In this document: positions 9,601-18,308 of the stretch, one piece after another
Position numbering within the stretch: the first letter of the stretch is position 1
Layout: each line of letters begins with the position of its first letter
Origin: a virus
Length of the DNA: 22,364 nucleotides
Direction: 5' to 3' (one strand)
IMG/VR virus record: IMGVR_UViG_3300001450_000182
Span: 6,482 to 28,845 of that record
Translations under genes and position numbers: made by a program
Notes under the pieces: generated by a model
Seen by the model: only the letters and a program-made list of their open reading frames with translations
Told to the model about the DNA's origin: nothing
The model's database searches: none

Positions 9601-12600
9601 TTTCTATAGTATCTTTTCGTTGTTGTACTGTTGCTTGTAAGTTTGCTTCTAGCACATCTACAGCCGCTTGGTTAACAGCATTACGTTGTTCCATATATAC
9701 TTTATATACGTTATCAGTAATAGAAAAACTTGGTCTGTATAAACCACCTGGAACTCCTAAGTCTCCTTCTAACTCTACAGGTAATCCTTCCATAAATTGT
9801 TGTCGTGACACTATACCAATTTGTGCAAGTTCTGCTAATGCATTAGGATTAATTATAAGTTCGCCCTCTCCATTATACGCAGTTAAATCTTTTGCATTTC
9901 TAATCTTAGCAGCGTCTAGTTGTCTAAGTTTGTATATAGCAGCATAGGCTAATAACTCACCTGCTTGTTGTCGTTCTTGTTCAGTTGAACGAGTAGCCAA
10001 AATACCAGAGCCGTGGGTAAATTTTGTTAACTCAGCATACTCTTGTTGTAATCTTCTTACTCTACCAGTTTGGTCTTGGAATATTCTAAATATATATGAT
10101 AGTCCTTCACTACGAGTAGCTTTGTTATCTAATGATTGAAGCGTTTCTTTAAGTATCTGTGTAAACGTTTGTGGATTTCTTTCTGATTTTTTTAACCCTT
10201 TAATTTTTTTAGTAGCTTTATCTACATAGTCTTGAACTTTTTTTACAGCGTTTGAATCCGCATTAGTAATTCTATTGTATGTTTGAGATAAACTAGCATG
10301 AAGTTTAGTCATTAAGTTAGTTGAATTTTGAGCTGCGTAATAACGTCCTCTAGCACCATAATCATTTAACTCTAATAAATTTGCTTGTATCTGAGGAACT
10401 GACACTACACCAAAGTTTCCTCTAGATATATTTCTACGTGATTGTTTTATTAGATACTCTTCCATCCCTTCCATAGAACCAGGGTTAAATATTCTTCCCA
10501 GAAAACTTCCTACTCCATTCCAAATTTTTCCTATAGTTGTAGTTTCTACTGCATGAACTGCATGGTCAGCTAGTACTTCTTCTATAGCTTCATGAAACTC
10601 CATACCACTTACTATGTTCATATCTGCTGATAGTTTTATGTTTGGGTCTTCTCTATAAGCTGCTCTTAAGATGGCGTTCAATCTAGCTTTAGGCATAAAT
10701 GCTGAGAAGCCAAAGTGACCTAAAGTTTCATGGCCAATTACAAACCTAACTGAATCTTCAGTCATAGCATAGTCACTAAATATAATAATCTGGTCTCCTA
10801 TTGAATACCCTATAGCAGGAGTTGTATCAAAATCTCCATCAGGTCTTCCTTCATTAGCTAGTTTATATAGCTTAGGATTATTGTCTTTTAAATCCTGAAC
10901 ATTTTTAACTATGGTAACTGTAGGTTTTATCTTAAGTTTCTTTAGAAGTTGGTTTACAATTAATTTAATCTTACCCTGCGGTATAGGAGCTCCTATTTCT
11001 TTATCAGTGTCAAATCTTTTTAGTCTTCCTTTTGGATTATCATCTAATAAATGGTTAGGGCTTGGCATAGTTTTAGACTTAATTTTACCTACTTTTAGTT
11101 TTGCAACTTTGTTAGCTCTAATTCTATCTTGTTGGATTTTTTTATCTGCATCAGTTTGTTCTACTGTAATAGGTCTTATAAAACCATCTGCATCTTTAAG
11201 GTATTTTAAATCTCCTGTACCGTTATCTTTAAAGTAATCTTTAATTTGTTCGTTTGTTCCGTTACCTCTGTCTCTGTCTAGTTCATAATTTATATCAACT
11301 TTGTCGCGTAAATCTATAAGTTCTTTAATTTTTCCACTGCTTAAAGATTTACCTTTAGAATATCCTTTTTTAATCTTGTCTAAAATGTTTTCAAACTTTT
11401 CTTCCATAGATATATCTTTGTTAGTACCTGGTAGCGTAGTACGCAGTCTATCTCCATCTGTTTCACCAGGTAAGCTTGGGTCAATAGCTCCGTATTGAGA
11501 CAATCTTTCAGGTAAATTAATTATGTTTACCCCCTTACTTATTAAAGCTTCAAACAAACCTTGTTCTTCAGCAAAAGACACCCATCTTTTTTCTCTTTGC
11601 GGAGTTCCTTCTGGTTGGTTTATGTTAGCAGACTCAAGAGTTTTACCTTCTACTCCATACGCTATTATACTTTCTATAAATTTATCGTTTATTAAATCTT
11701 GTTGAGCGTCACTAAATTTACCAGTAGATATAGACAAGTATGTGGCTGCTGCTTTGTTAACATCTTTTGCCCCATCGAAATGAGCAAGCATTATAATGTC
11801 TTCTATTGCTTCTGTAGTTCGCTCGTTAGTATTCATAGCTCCTACATCTTCTTCTAATATTTGTTTAGAGATATCAAACAAAGCAGTTGGACCAAATGCA
11901 CTATCCTTTCTATCCATTTCTAGCATAGTATCTTTAGCGTTTAGATATATTTGTTCTGCTATTTGATAAGGGTTTCTTTTTTTCTTACTACCTAAAAGAC
12001 CTCCGTTAAATAGCTGTGTAAATTCTTCTTGTTGTTGTTCAGGCAACATAGTAAATTCAACTTGTGGATATAAAAATAATTTATTCCAAGCTTGTGTAAC
12101 ATTTTCAAACCCAGTGTTTACACTATCTTCCCCCGTTTGATTGGCTGATTGATTAGCTTGTTGACTGTCAATTTGCTCTCGAATTTCCCCAGCGGTGTCT
12201 TGGCTTTCGTCGCCTTGTAATACTTTTTCTGTCTCTTGCGTTTCTCCGACAGGCTCTTCAACCCTATTCTCTGTGGTAGTTGTGCTCCCTTGGGGGTCTC
12301 CTTGAGTAACAGATTCGCTATCTCCGGCTTGTTTTCTTTCAACCATTTCAGCTGGGCCTTGCTTTTTATCATTTTGTGCTACTCCTTTTTTTGGCATTGT
12401 TCTTATAGCAAAATCACTCATAGCTTCTACAGCATCATTGCCAAACGATACTATTAAACCACGTGCATCCTGTACAAATCTTTCGTGTTGTTCTTTTGTA
12501 CCATTAAGTTGTACAAAGTTAACTCCACCAGAAGGTATAGGTGTATATGATTCTGTAAGTTCTGCGTTATCTATTTCAGCTTGAGTATCTACACTGTTAA

Positions 12601-15250
12601 AACTTTCACTTAATTGATAAAGAACTTTCCCACCTACAATTTTACGGAACGCTGTTTCCTCACCTGCTTCTTGTTCTTTCTTTTCAGCGTCTTCTAAAAT
12701 TTTTGCGTTTCGTTTATTATCTTCATCTATTTGTTTTTGTTCGTTAACATTTTTATTTTCTTTTGTTTCAGCTACTGGTGTAGAATTTTTTATAGCCTTT
12801 TCTATAGCAATTAAATCATTGAGCACACTGTTTGTCTGTGCATTACTTACTACTTTTCCTTTAGTATCAAGCCATTTGCTAATCTTAGCTTGTGCTGATT
12901 TTAACTCATTAAGACTTAGTGCACTTAAAGCTTTACCTTTAGCTCCTTCAAGACCTGTAATTGTTTTAGCCGATTTAATTTTGTAAGTTATATTGTCAAC
13001 ATTGTTATTAAGATTATCGTTATCTGTTTGTTCTTGTTCTTTGTTTTTATTATTAATTATTTCTTTAAGTGCGTTTTCATTTTTCTTTTCTTGTTCAATT
13101 TTTAATTGTTCTGCTTCATATGCAGCTGCTATCCTTTCGTTTTCTGCTTTAATTTTAGCATTCTGAGCTTTCATTTTAGCATCGTTAAATTCTTTAAATC
13201 TAGCTTTTGCTTCTTCAATTTTTATAGGTTTTGATACTAACTCTTTGTTCTCGTTTAATACTGCAGATTCTGTGCTTCTTCCAAATTGATTAGTGCCGTC
13301 AGTATATTCATAATTATAATATGCTGTATCACTTAACCCTAGTGCACTTCCAGTACTTTTATCCGCAGTTGAGTTGTAGGATGTAATTAGTGCTTCTCTT
13401 CCACCAACAGTTACTATCTCTCCTATTGCAATAGCTGACGACTCTTCCCCCCTTCCTTCTTTAATTCTTTTACCACGAGATTTGCTAATAACAGGTTTCT
13501 TATCTAGGTCTGTTACTACTGGTTGTGTCCCTCTTCTTAAATCTTTGGTACGTACTACTGGGTCAACAGTTTCTTCTGCAACTTTTTTTCTTCTTGTTTC
13601 TAAAATTTTTTGTAATGCGTTTTGTATAGATGCTTCATCTACTTTAGGTTTATCTTCAGGTGTAATTACTTCAGGTGCAACTTCAGGTGCAACTTCAGGT
13701 GCAATCGCAGCTCCACTCATAGTTTTAGCAGTTGGTGTGCTATCACTTGGAGGTTTAGAAGGACCAACAGTTGGTCGTATAGGTTGTAAATCTGGGTTTC
13801 TATCAGAGTCTAGTATATTTATAGGAGCATTAGATTTAATACTAGCCGCTCCACCTAATGGACCACCAATAAAGAACCCTGCTGCAAACCCATTTATTAA
13901 TCTACGTCCAGTTTCAGCGTCACCTAATTGGTTTGTTGCACCTAATAGTAGACTTTCTTGTGCTAACTCAGTGCCACCTTCAAGTAAACCACCACCTAAA
14001 AATCCTCCTATTACTCTTCTTGCTAATTTAGGTTGTTTTGATTTTAGCCCTTTTGTTGGTAAACCAAAAACTTTAGCTGCTAAGAAAAACTCAGGAATGA
14101 CTTCAGAGATTGCGTAAGGAAAAGAACCTAAGAACGCAGTCATTCTATCGCCTACTCCTGTATCTCGTATCTCACCGTATATATCTGCTTGACCTAATTG
14201 TTGAGAACCAATAAGAGATGCACCGGCTGCAGAATCTATTACATTTCTTTTTCGGGCTACAGCTTTTATTTTTCTAGCACCTGCTAGTGCCATATCTTCA
14301 AGTACTTCTTTGCTTTCTCTTTTTGCAAGTTCTTTTCCAGTTAAAGCAACACCACCTGAAGTTACATAAAAAGCTTTTGGATTTTTAATTGCTAGAGCTG
14401 CACCTATACCCGACACTTCTTGTAATAATTTTTTTTCAGCTGGCGTAACTTTTTTACCTGCTAAGTATTTTTTAGATGCTTGCATTACACCTTTTTTAAA
14501 AGCTTCTTTTTGTAGCAATGCAGTTATAGCTCCACCAACTGTAGACAGTGGGTTTGCACCTGCTGCTGCACCTATTCCTGCACCTACTGCAGCTACAGTC
14601 ATAGATTCTAATATCATAGGTCCTTGTTGACCTAGGTTAGCTACAAACCAATCTACAAATCCGTCTTGGAAATACTCTCCTTCTTCATTTAACATCTCTC
14701 TTTGAAATGGTTGATTGTAGTATAATTCTTTAACTGCTTCGTCGACCCACTCTTGACCCGTCTCTTCTTTATCATAAAACTGTAACCCTCTACCAGTTAA
14801 TAGTTTTAAGTTACTTACACCTATATCAAAATTTTTACCAAACAAGGTTCCAAGACCAGGGTCTTTTATGTTCTTCATGTATTTACCATAAGCTTCAGGA
14901 GTAACTCGTTGCCAATCTTGTATATCTTTTGGTGTCTTAGCTCTTGGTCTATCTAAAAATTTTTCTGCTTCTAAAGCTGAGGTTGCGTCTTCTTTGTCAA
15001 ACATAGCACCGTTAACAAAAACTTTGTTAGCTGATGGGCTAAATAAAACTGAAGGTCCTGTTGGTATGTCTTCGTCTACAGCTGTTGAATAATCTCCTAG
15101 CTGTTCTGCAGCAATGAGTGCAGATTGAAATGCATCAGGAGTATTAGATGGAGCTGAGGGAGTTAGTGTAAATGGATTAGCATCAGGGTCTTCTGCTATA
15201 TTAGAGCTAAATGGATTACTCGATGTATCTAGTCCAACTTCATCAACCAC
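6662..15250 (-). CDS. Giant polyvalent internal virion protein with zinc metallopeptidase and LPD38-like C-terminus
   Basis: A 2862-aa protein, probably packaged in the capsid and ejected into the host with the DNA, in the position of T7 gp16 but over twice its 1318 aa. Visible regions: disordered start (1-60); hydrophobic Gly/Ala stretch (211-246); Gly-rich segment with EGGTELAQE (424-432), often seen in phage ejection proteins; an APEV repeat near 516-527; K/E/Q-rich coiled coil (about 675-755); polar linker (about 945-1050); a zincin-type peptidase with HETLGH (1507-1512), where H1507, E1508 and H1512 form the HExxH site and EE at 1557-1558 may give the third ligand; long helical regions; and a C-terminus from about 2316 with hydrophobic segments and GIPFSEDFGDLID (from 2577), resembling large-polyvalent-protein domain LPD38. 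The start is GTG, chosen because GAGGT lies 7 nt upstream. The peptidase may process virion or host proteins (inference). No lytic transglycosylase was recognised. Confidence 0.82.
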   Translation of the reverse strand: MVDEVGLDTSSNPFSSNIAEDPDANPFTLTPSAPSNTPDAFQSALIAAEQLGDYSTAVDEDIPTGPSVLFSPSANKVFVNGAMFDKEDATSALEAEKFLDRPRAKTPKDIQDWQRVTPEAYGKYMKNIKDPGLGTLFGKNFDIGVSNLKLLTGRGLQFYDKEETGQEWVDEAVKELYYNQPFQREMLNEEGEYFQDGFVDWFVANLGQQGPMILESMTVAAVGAGIGAAAGANPLSTVGGAITALLQKEAFKKGVMQASKKYLAGKKVTPAEKKLLQEVSGIGAALAIKNPKAFYVTSGGVALTGKELAKRESKEVLEDMALAGARKIKAVARKRNVIDSAAGASLIGSQQLGQADIYGEIRDTGVGDRMTAFLGSFPYAISEVIPEFFLAAKVFGLPTKGLKSKQPKLARRVIGGFLGGGLLEGGTELAQESLLLGATNQLGDAETGRRLINGFAAGFFIGGPLGGAASIKSNAPINILDSDRNPDLQPIRPTVGPSKPPSDSTPTAKTMSGAAIAPEVAPEVAPEVITPEDKPKVDEASIQNALQKILETRRKKVAEETVDPVVRTKDLRRGTQPVVTDLDKKPVISKSRGKRIKEGRGEESSAIAIGEIVTVGGREALITSYNSTADKSTGSALGLSDTAYYNYEYTDGTNQFGRSTESAVLNENKELVSKPIKIEEAKARFKEFNDAKMKAQNAKIKAENERIAAAYEAEQLKIEQEKKNENALKEIINNKNKEQEQTDNDNLNNNVDNITYKIKSAKTITGLEGAKGKALSALSLNELKSAQAKISKWLDTKGKVVSNAQTNSVLNDLIAIEKAIKNSTPVAETKENKNVNEQKQIDEDNKRNAKILEDAEKKEQEAGEETAFRKIVGGKVLYQLSESFNSVDTQAEIDNAELTESYTPIPSGGVNFVQLNGTKEQHERFVQDARGLIVSFGNDAVEAMSDFAIRTMPKKGVAQNDKKQGPAEMVERKQAGDSESVTQGDPQGSTTTTENRVEEPVGETQETEKVLQGDESQDTAGEIREQIDSQQANQSANQTGEDSVNTGFENVTQAWNKLFLYPQVEFTMLPEQQQEEFTQLFNGGLLGSKKKRNPYQIAEQIYLNAKDTMLEMDRKDSAFGPTALFDISKQILEEDVGAMNTNERTTEAIEDIIMLAHFDGAKDVNKAAATYLSISTGKFSDAQQDLINDKFIESIIAYGVEGKTLESANINQPEGTPQREKRWVSFAEEQGLFEALISKGVNIINLPERLSQYGAIDPSLPGETDGDRLRTTLPGTNKDISMEEKFENILDKIKKGYSKGKSLSSGKIKELIDLRDKVDINYELDRDRGNGTNEQIKDYFKDNGTGDLKYLKDADGFIRPITVEQTDADKKIQQDRIRANKVAKLKVGKIKSKTMPSPNHLLDDNPKGRLKRFDTDKEIGAPIPQGKIKLIVNQLLKKLKIKPTVTIVKNVQDLKDNNPKLYKLANEGRPDGDFDTTPAIGYSIGDQIIIFSDYAMTEDSVRFVIGHETLGHFGFSAFMPKARLNAILRAAYREDPNIKLSADMNIVSGMEFHEAIEEVLADHAVHAVETTTIGKIWNGVGSFLGRIFNPGSMEGMEEYLIKQSRRNISRGNFGVVSVPQIQANLLELNDYGARGRYYAAQNSTNLMTKLHASLSQTYNRITNADSNAVKKVQDYVDKATKKIKGLKKSERNPQTFTQILKETLQSLDNKATRSEGLSYIFRIFQDQTGRVRRLQQEYAELTKFTHGSGILATRSTEQERQQAGELLAYAAIYKLRQLDAAKIRNAKDLTAYNGEGELIINPNALAELAQIGIVSRQQFMEGLPVELEGDLGVPGGLYRPSFSITDNVYKVYMEQRNAVNQAAVDVLEANLQATVQQRKDTIENFKTFAGVDNQLPTDLDLQTIKDIMEEYKKIYLEDAVETDSGIEYPNSDKAIEFIAQINRALHKDLKVADWKAGKDVTNETQQFKNIENLDSIVQGLERLNKLYNNPDAGNTNSLTKSAYKITDGIQDMFDLDIRNQNAEANAKRTIMGGYVPFNREGAYQVQINAYDRTGNRVEIPAHFKTSLPYYQVDSFKSADEIRDRLEEQFGNLQSFKLDDGTGVMQEVTLRAESSIAPNVAPLTANQISLNEVDNVLKRLGIPIAPAGRKKLVLALADQGKKARSYLERANVEGWDTNVIQKISQHLETETHRAGKAFYMYKVDSIMLDTKMWRGDDRKLKQLRDKMELAEKQGNINRLLEAQSLYDRYAYKYLHMRDKAANNTVRIYKGKGFNRKSELKQTLGIGEVYRRDAAELQQFYADAANIDVNTEDEILGKTPGTVLKLATVVTQLGGSFATGAINMVSMITHSIPYLATYNSKSGFGGGFGLVNAAKEMTTAVANMSDLTQQVKSSIRTEKTALSNIDYVRKVKASKALQKKHNITQNEADALEVATAQGVLQAAQFNALVGSARGGLQANPRVAAAIRTWMSIFSYTEQLNRRATFLAAYRLQQKKLLDAGQSVEDAKQNSILFATDAVNKSQGEYGMYNRPKMARGRFFQYIFMYKQFVIITIQLMASLAPKEQIAMIGLLILFTGMKGIPFSEDFGDLIDTLVQKLEIKLQPIEKEIDDIAESLGISPIILQRGITDYYLGGTVSTRLGFSDLIPLTGSFKAGANFKRETENFAGPVYSAVKGIYGLITGTLRQIPEAAGLLEDTSFEKVFRKAPLSGIKGLVEAGIFYKDGKITNSDGKIITHDVTTSEIIMRALNFYPARSTYTYDIVRMVKQRDAYRKELSTRYVNQMVRAQIDNDNEEMNRVLRNVEEFNDNAEGTGLEIRNFGTKVRRAYQAFTQPVSKELLKYSARQDKLEIRRMMEAYGLDSDDLE
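12118..12372 (-). CDS. Possible overprinted small gene nested inside the giant gene (84 aa, basic)
   Basis: An 84-aa frame on the same strand as the giant gene but in another reading frame, from ATG (12370-12372) to TAA (12118-12120). AAAGGAG (12382-12388) lies 9 nt before the ATG, a better ribosome-binding site than most genes here have. The product is strongly basic. Its first half, SKAQLKWLKENKPEIA (4-19) followed by ETPKGAQLPQRI (25-36), looks like the small phage proteins of the pattern SKAQ..W....P.IA....TP....LP.R that I recall as frequent but uncharacterised; the second half is Lys-rich. G+C counted over 12121-12360 is 114/240 (47.5%), against 19/60 and 17/60 in the next lines on either side, so the composition shift coincides with this frame. 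In the giant frame the same bases encode a low-complexity polar linker, which could tolerate a second frame. Expression is not shown. Confidence 0.5.
   Translation of the reverse strand: MIKSKAQLKWLKENKPEIANLLLKETPKGAQLPQRIGLKSLSEKRKRQKKYYKATKAKTPLGKFESKLTVNKLINQPIKRGKIV
13668..13703. repeat. Three tandem copies of a 12-bp unit
   Basis: The unit acttcaggtgca occurs three times head to tail with no mismatch. In the giant protein it encodes Ala-Pro-Glu-Val repeated three times (about residues 516-527), part of a proline-rich flexible linker between the Gly-rich N-terminal region and the rest of the protein. The copy number probably varies by slippage. Confidence 0.85.
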
Positions 15251-15264
15251 TATTTTAACCTCTA

Positions 15265-17055
15265 TTATTCTACTTTGGCAGCATTTTTGTAATCATTAGC
15301 GTTAGATTCTGTAACTAACTGGCCTGTTTGAGCATTCCTTACTGTCATTCTACTTGTTTCTTTTCCAGTAATGTCTGTTGTTTTTTCCTTTTGTACGGTG
15401 TAAACTATTCCAGCTCGAGTAAATGTAGCTGTAGTACCCAATGAGTCATAGACAACTTTAGAAGTATTAGTAAGGTAACCTTGTAAAATTTTCATTTCCT
15501 CTATTTTAAATTTAAACACGTTATCAACAGTTAGTTTTTTAATCTCAGCATCCATTTCTATTTTTGTCTGTTGTGTTTTCATATGTAACTCTGCTCTAAT
15601 CGATAGCTGTTTATTACGATATGATGGGTCAGCAACATTTCTAAACAGTTGAGTCATTTGACTTTCACTTAAATTTTGAGCCCTAGGGTCTATAACACCA
15701 TCTATTTCTAAACTAAAAGTTCCTGTTATATCTAGGTTTGGAATTACTCGTACATTTGTACCTGATGCGTCAGACCACAGTGCACTCATTCTTTCTGTAC
15801 GACCTACGCCTATATCCATACTTGCTTGTAGAACTGAAGCTTGTAATAACTGCACATCTGCATCTTTTACTTTAGCTTCTGCCTCGTAAACACCGTTTAT
15901 TAAGTTTTCAATTTCTGTTTCTTTAGCATAAAATATGTCCATTCGACCATTTTCTAATAAAATATCTAATAGTTTTGTTTCATAATTTATTTTTTTTCTT
16001 AACCTCTCTGCTTTTTTTGCTAAAATGTTTCTGTTTTCAATAGCTAATCTTACGTCCTTACCTAATTTAGTAGGGTTTTTTACATAAGCATCCGTTGGGT
16101 CTCCTTCAGTAACAAATTTTTTCTTGGCAAAGTCTTTTGCTGCATCTGTTTCTTTTTTAATATTTTCTTTATCTCCTCCTAAAATAACAAGACTCGACGC
16201 ACCTCCACTATCTGGTGTTGTGTTTCCAGTATTAGTTGTAGCTACCTCTGTATCTGCACCTGTAAATCTTTTTATTAAATCATCATCTAGTTTTTCTAAA
16301 GTGCTTCTTTCCTCTGTATCTGTAGCTGTAGCTGTGCTTGTATCTTTAGGTTTTTGATTACTATAGTTATTTTTATAGTTCAAACCTACTATTGCATCTT
16401 GCACGTCTGGGTTTAAATCATCAATAGAACCAATGTTTGTACCATCTTTTCGCAAACCTTTTTGATAAGGCATAGCATTCACATCATCAGAACTTGGAAT
16501 CCTAGGTAGGCCCATTCTATCTGTATATTCATTTCTTACTGTTTCGTCATCACTACGCATTGCTTCATATCCACGGCCACCAGGTAAATAATCCATTGTA
16601 TAATTAATTACTGAAGAATTGTTTCCAGGCCCTTTACTTCTTCTAAATTGGTCTTTTAAAGTTTTAAGGTTTTGTCGAAACATTTGTTCTCTTGGAGAGT
16701 TAATGTTTAATGCTTCACGGCTAGCATCTGGTGCTGCATACTTATCAAATTCTACCTGATTTATAGGATACTCTTTTTGTGGGCCAAATTTTAATTTATC
16801 TCTTTCTAAATTAGGATTTGGTCTTACGCCATATTCTGATAGGTTACTGCTTTCTAAATCTAAACCAGGTTTTGTTTTTAATGTATTGTCAGATTTAAGT
16901 TCATTTCTTACTTCTTGCCCTCTTTCTCTTTTTGAGTTTTGCATTTGCAAACGTGAAAGTTCATCTCTTATTGTTTGCTCAGTTGTTAACTGTTTTCGAA
17001 TACCTGTTGTTGCATTGTCTGGGTTAAACCCTAGAGCATTAGATAAAATAGACAT
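15265..17055 (-). CDS. Putative internal virion protein, helical (T7 gp15 position)
   Basis: A 596-aa protein of unknown family. The N-terminal 300 residues are polar and rich in N, R, D and P, with a low-complexity TSTATATDTEERS stretch (239-251) and a Gly/Thr-rich segment (265-295). Residues about 296-415 are strongly helical and charged (for instance NILAKKAERLRKKINYETK, 343-361), likely coiled coil. A second helical stretch (about 495-535) is followed by a small beta-rich C-terminal domain with VVYDSLGTTATFTRAGIVYTV. No enzyme motif, signal peptide or membrane segment is visible. It starts on the last base of the preceding stop (TAATG). It lies between a hydrophobic gp14-like protein and the giant gp16-like protein, so a role in the inner core or ejection channel is inferred from order, not homology. 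A tail or scaffold role is an alternative. Confidence 0.75.
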   Translation of the reverse strand: MSILSNALGFNPDNATTGIRKQLTTEQTIRDELSRLQMQNSKRERGQEVRNELKSDNTLKTKPGLDLESSNLSEYGVRPNPNLERDKLKFGPQKEYPINQVEFDKYAAPDASREALNINSPREQMFRQNLKTLKDQFRRSKGPGNNSSVINYTMDYLPGGRGYEAMRSDDETVRNEYTDRMGLPRIPSSDDVNAMPYQKGLRKDGTNIGSIDDLNPDVQDAIVGLNYKNNYSNQKPKDTSTATATDTEERSTLEKLDDDLIKRFTGADTEVATTNTGNTTPDSGGASSLVILGGDKENIKKETDAAKDFAKKKFVTEGDPTDAYVKNPTKLGKDVRLAIENRNILAKKAERLRKKINYETKLLDILLENGRMDIFYAKETEIENLINGVYEAEAKVKDADVQLLQASVLQASMDIGVGRTERMSALWSDASGTNVRVIPNLDITGTFSLEIDGVIDPRAQNLSESQMTQLFRNVADPSYRNKQLSIRAELHMKTQQTKIEMDAEIKKLTVDNVFKFKIEEMKILQGYLTNTSKVVYDSLGTTATFTRAGIVYTVQKEKTTDITGKETSRMTVRNAQTGQLVTESNANDYKNAAKVE

Positions 17056-18308
17056 TATGTTATAAGCCCCGCTCCGTAAGATTGGTTGCCCCCAATCGCT
17101 TTTTGTAATTCATCCTCTTCTGCAGGTTGAGCTTTTTTCTCGCCTGATACTGGTGTCATAACTAGCCCAGCTAAATTTTGAGCTATTTGAGCTTCTTTTG
17201 CTTGTGCTGTTTCTATTCCTGCTTTGCTTGCTTCTCTTAAATCCTGTGATAATTGAGAAGTTTGTGTTAAATAATCAGTGCTAAAATTTGGCATGGAAGC
17301 ATAAGCATTTTTAACAGCAGCGTCTCTTTGTGTTATACCCTCTTGTTGCCCAGCTGCATAAGCACTAGCTGCATCTCTTGACACACCATAATTTGCACGA
17401 GCCATATCACCACCAGTTACCGTTTTACCTTGAAGTTCTGCTTCTCTAAATGACTGTTTATTTGCACGAGCACCTAAAATTCTTGCTTTGTTTTCTCTGT
17501 CTAGTCCAAATTGAACTGGGTCAATATAACCTGCATCAACCATCAGTTGTTGAGCAAGCAAAAGTTGGTCATCGTATACTTGTTTATTAGATACCCTTAA
17601 CACTTCTAGCTCTTTTGCACGTGCGTCTACTAATTGTTTTTCTTCCGGGGTCATTGAAGGTAGTGCTTCTGGTGCAACCATTGAAGCCCCCATACTAATT
17701 GCTGCTTGCAAAGTTATGGTTGCTAGTCTGTCTGGGTCAGTAATTCTGTCTAATACTGCAGAACCAGTATTTTTTAAGGTTTCCATGAAACCTTCTTTAG
17801 TAGCATTTATAACGCCTTCTTCTCCCACTGTCTGTAAACTTGTTTTTACAAGTCCTGGAGTTGTTGTTGTTTCTACTCCTGCAGTCGCTCCATCAGTTAA
17901 TGTAAGCCCAGCTTCAGTACTACTTGTTCCTGCTGCAGCATCTGCGGCGGCGGCTGCTTCTGTTCCTGCGGAATATCCACCTAAAGCTCCACCTAGTCCA
18001 CCATATAATGCACCAGTACCTACATCTTGTCCTGTTACTGCTGCTGATACAGCACCTAAAGCTGCACCTGCCATAGCTGAACCTACTACAGTTCCTATAA
18101 TTTTACTTCCTACAGCTGTTGCAATAGCTGAAGATAGTCCTATTGAACTTGCAACAATCGGAGCTGCAAAAGGTATTGCTACCATAGCAACTATAGATAT
18201 TAGTTTTCCTATCCCACCTTTATGTACTGTGGGTTGAATTGGTGATATTAAAGTATGGTCGCTAGGACTTACCGAAACTATTAATGGGTTTATTCTTACA
18301 GTATCCAT
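17055..18308 (-). CDS. Putative internal virion / DNA ejection protein, Gly/Ala-rich hydrophobic (T7 gp14 position)
   Basis: A 417-aa protein with a long hydrophobic Gly/Ala-rich region at about residues 32-112 (two or three potential membrane-inserting helices, for example LISIVAMVAIPFAAPIVA, 36-53, and GLGGALGGYSAG, 104-115), then a poly-alanine tract (118-127), a Thr/Ser/Gly linker and a long, mostly helical polar C-terminus. This plan is typical of phage ejection proteins that are stored in the capsid and form part of a channel through the host envelope (T7 gp14, P22 ejection proteins). No catalytic motif is seen. A good GGAGGT ribosome-binding site lies 4 nt before the ATG, and the start directly abuts the preceding stop. 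The G+C-rich run near 17944-17955 is simply the alanine tract. The role is inferred from composition and position. Confidence 0.72.
   Translation of the reverse strand: MDTVRINPLIVSVSPSDHTLISPIQPTVHKGGIGKLISIVAMVAIPFAAPIVASSIGLSSAIATAVGSKIIGTVVGSAMAGAALGAVSAAVTGQDVGTGALYGGLGGALGGYSAGTEAAAAADAAAGTSSTEAGLTLTDGATAGVETTTTPGLVKTSLQTVGEEGVINATKEGFMETLKNTGSAVLDRITDPDRLATITLQAAISMGASMVAPEALPSMTPEEKQLVDARAKELEVLRVSNKQVYDDQLLLAQQLMVDAGYIDPVQFGLDRENKARILGARANKQSFREAELQGKTVTGGDMARANYGVSRDAASAYAAGQQEGITQRDAAVKNAYASMPNFSTDYLTQTSQLSQDLREASKAGIETAQAKEAQIAQNLAGLVMTPVSGEKKAQPAEEDELQKAIGGNQSYGAGLIT

Noticed and set aside
13482-14117. A 211-codon plus-strand frame opposite the giant gene
   Set aside because: It is the reverse complement of a Gly/Pro/Ser-rich coding part of the giant gene, has no good ribosome-binding site noted, and its Ser/Ala/Pro-rich product mirrors the other strand.
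17940-17960. G+C-rich cggcggcgg run as a foreign or regulatory element
   Set aside because: It simply encodes the poly-alanine tract of the hydrophobic virion protein.
17716-18237. A 173-codon plus-strand frame
   Set aside because: It is an antisense shadow of the Gly/Ala-rich ejection protein, whose composition suppresses stops on the other strand.
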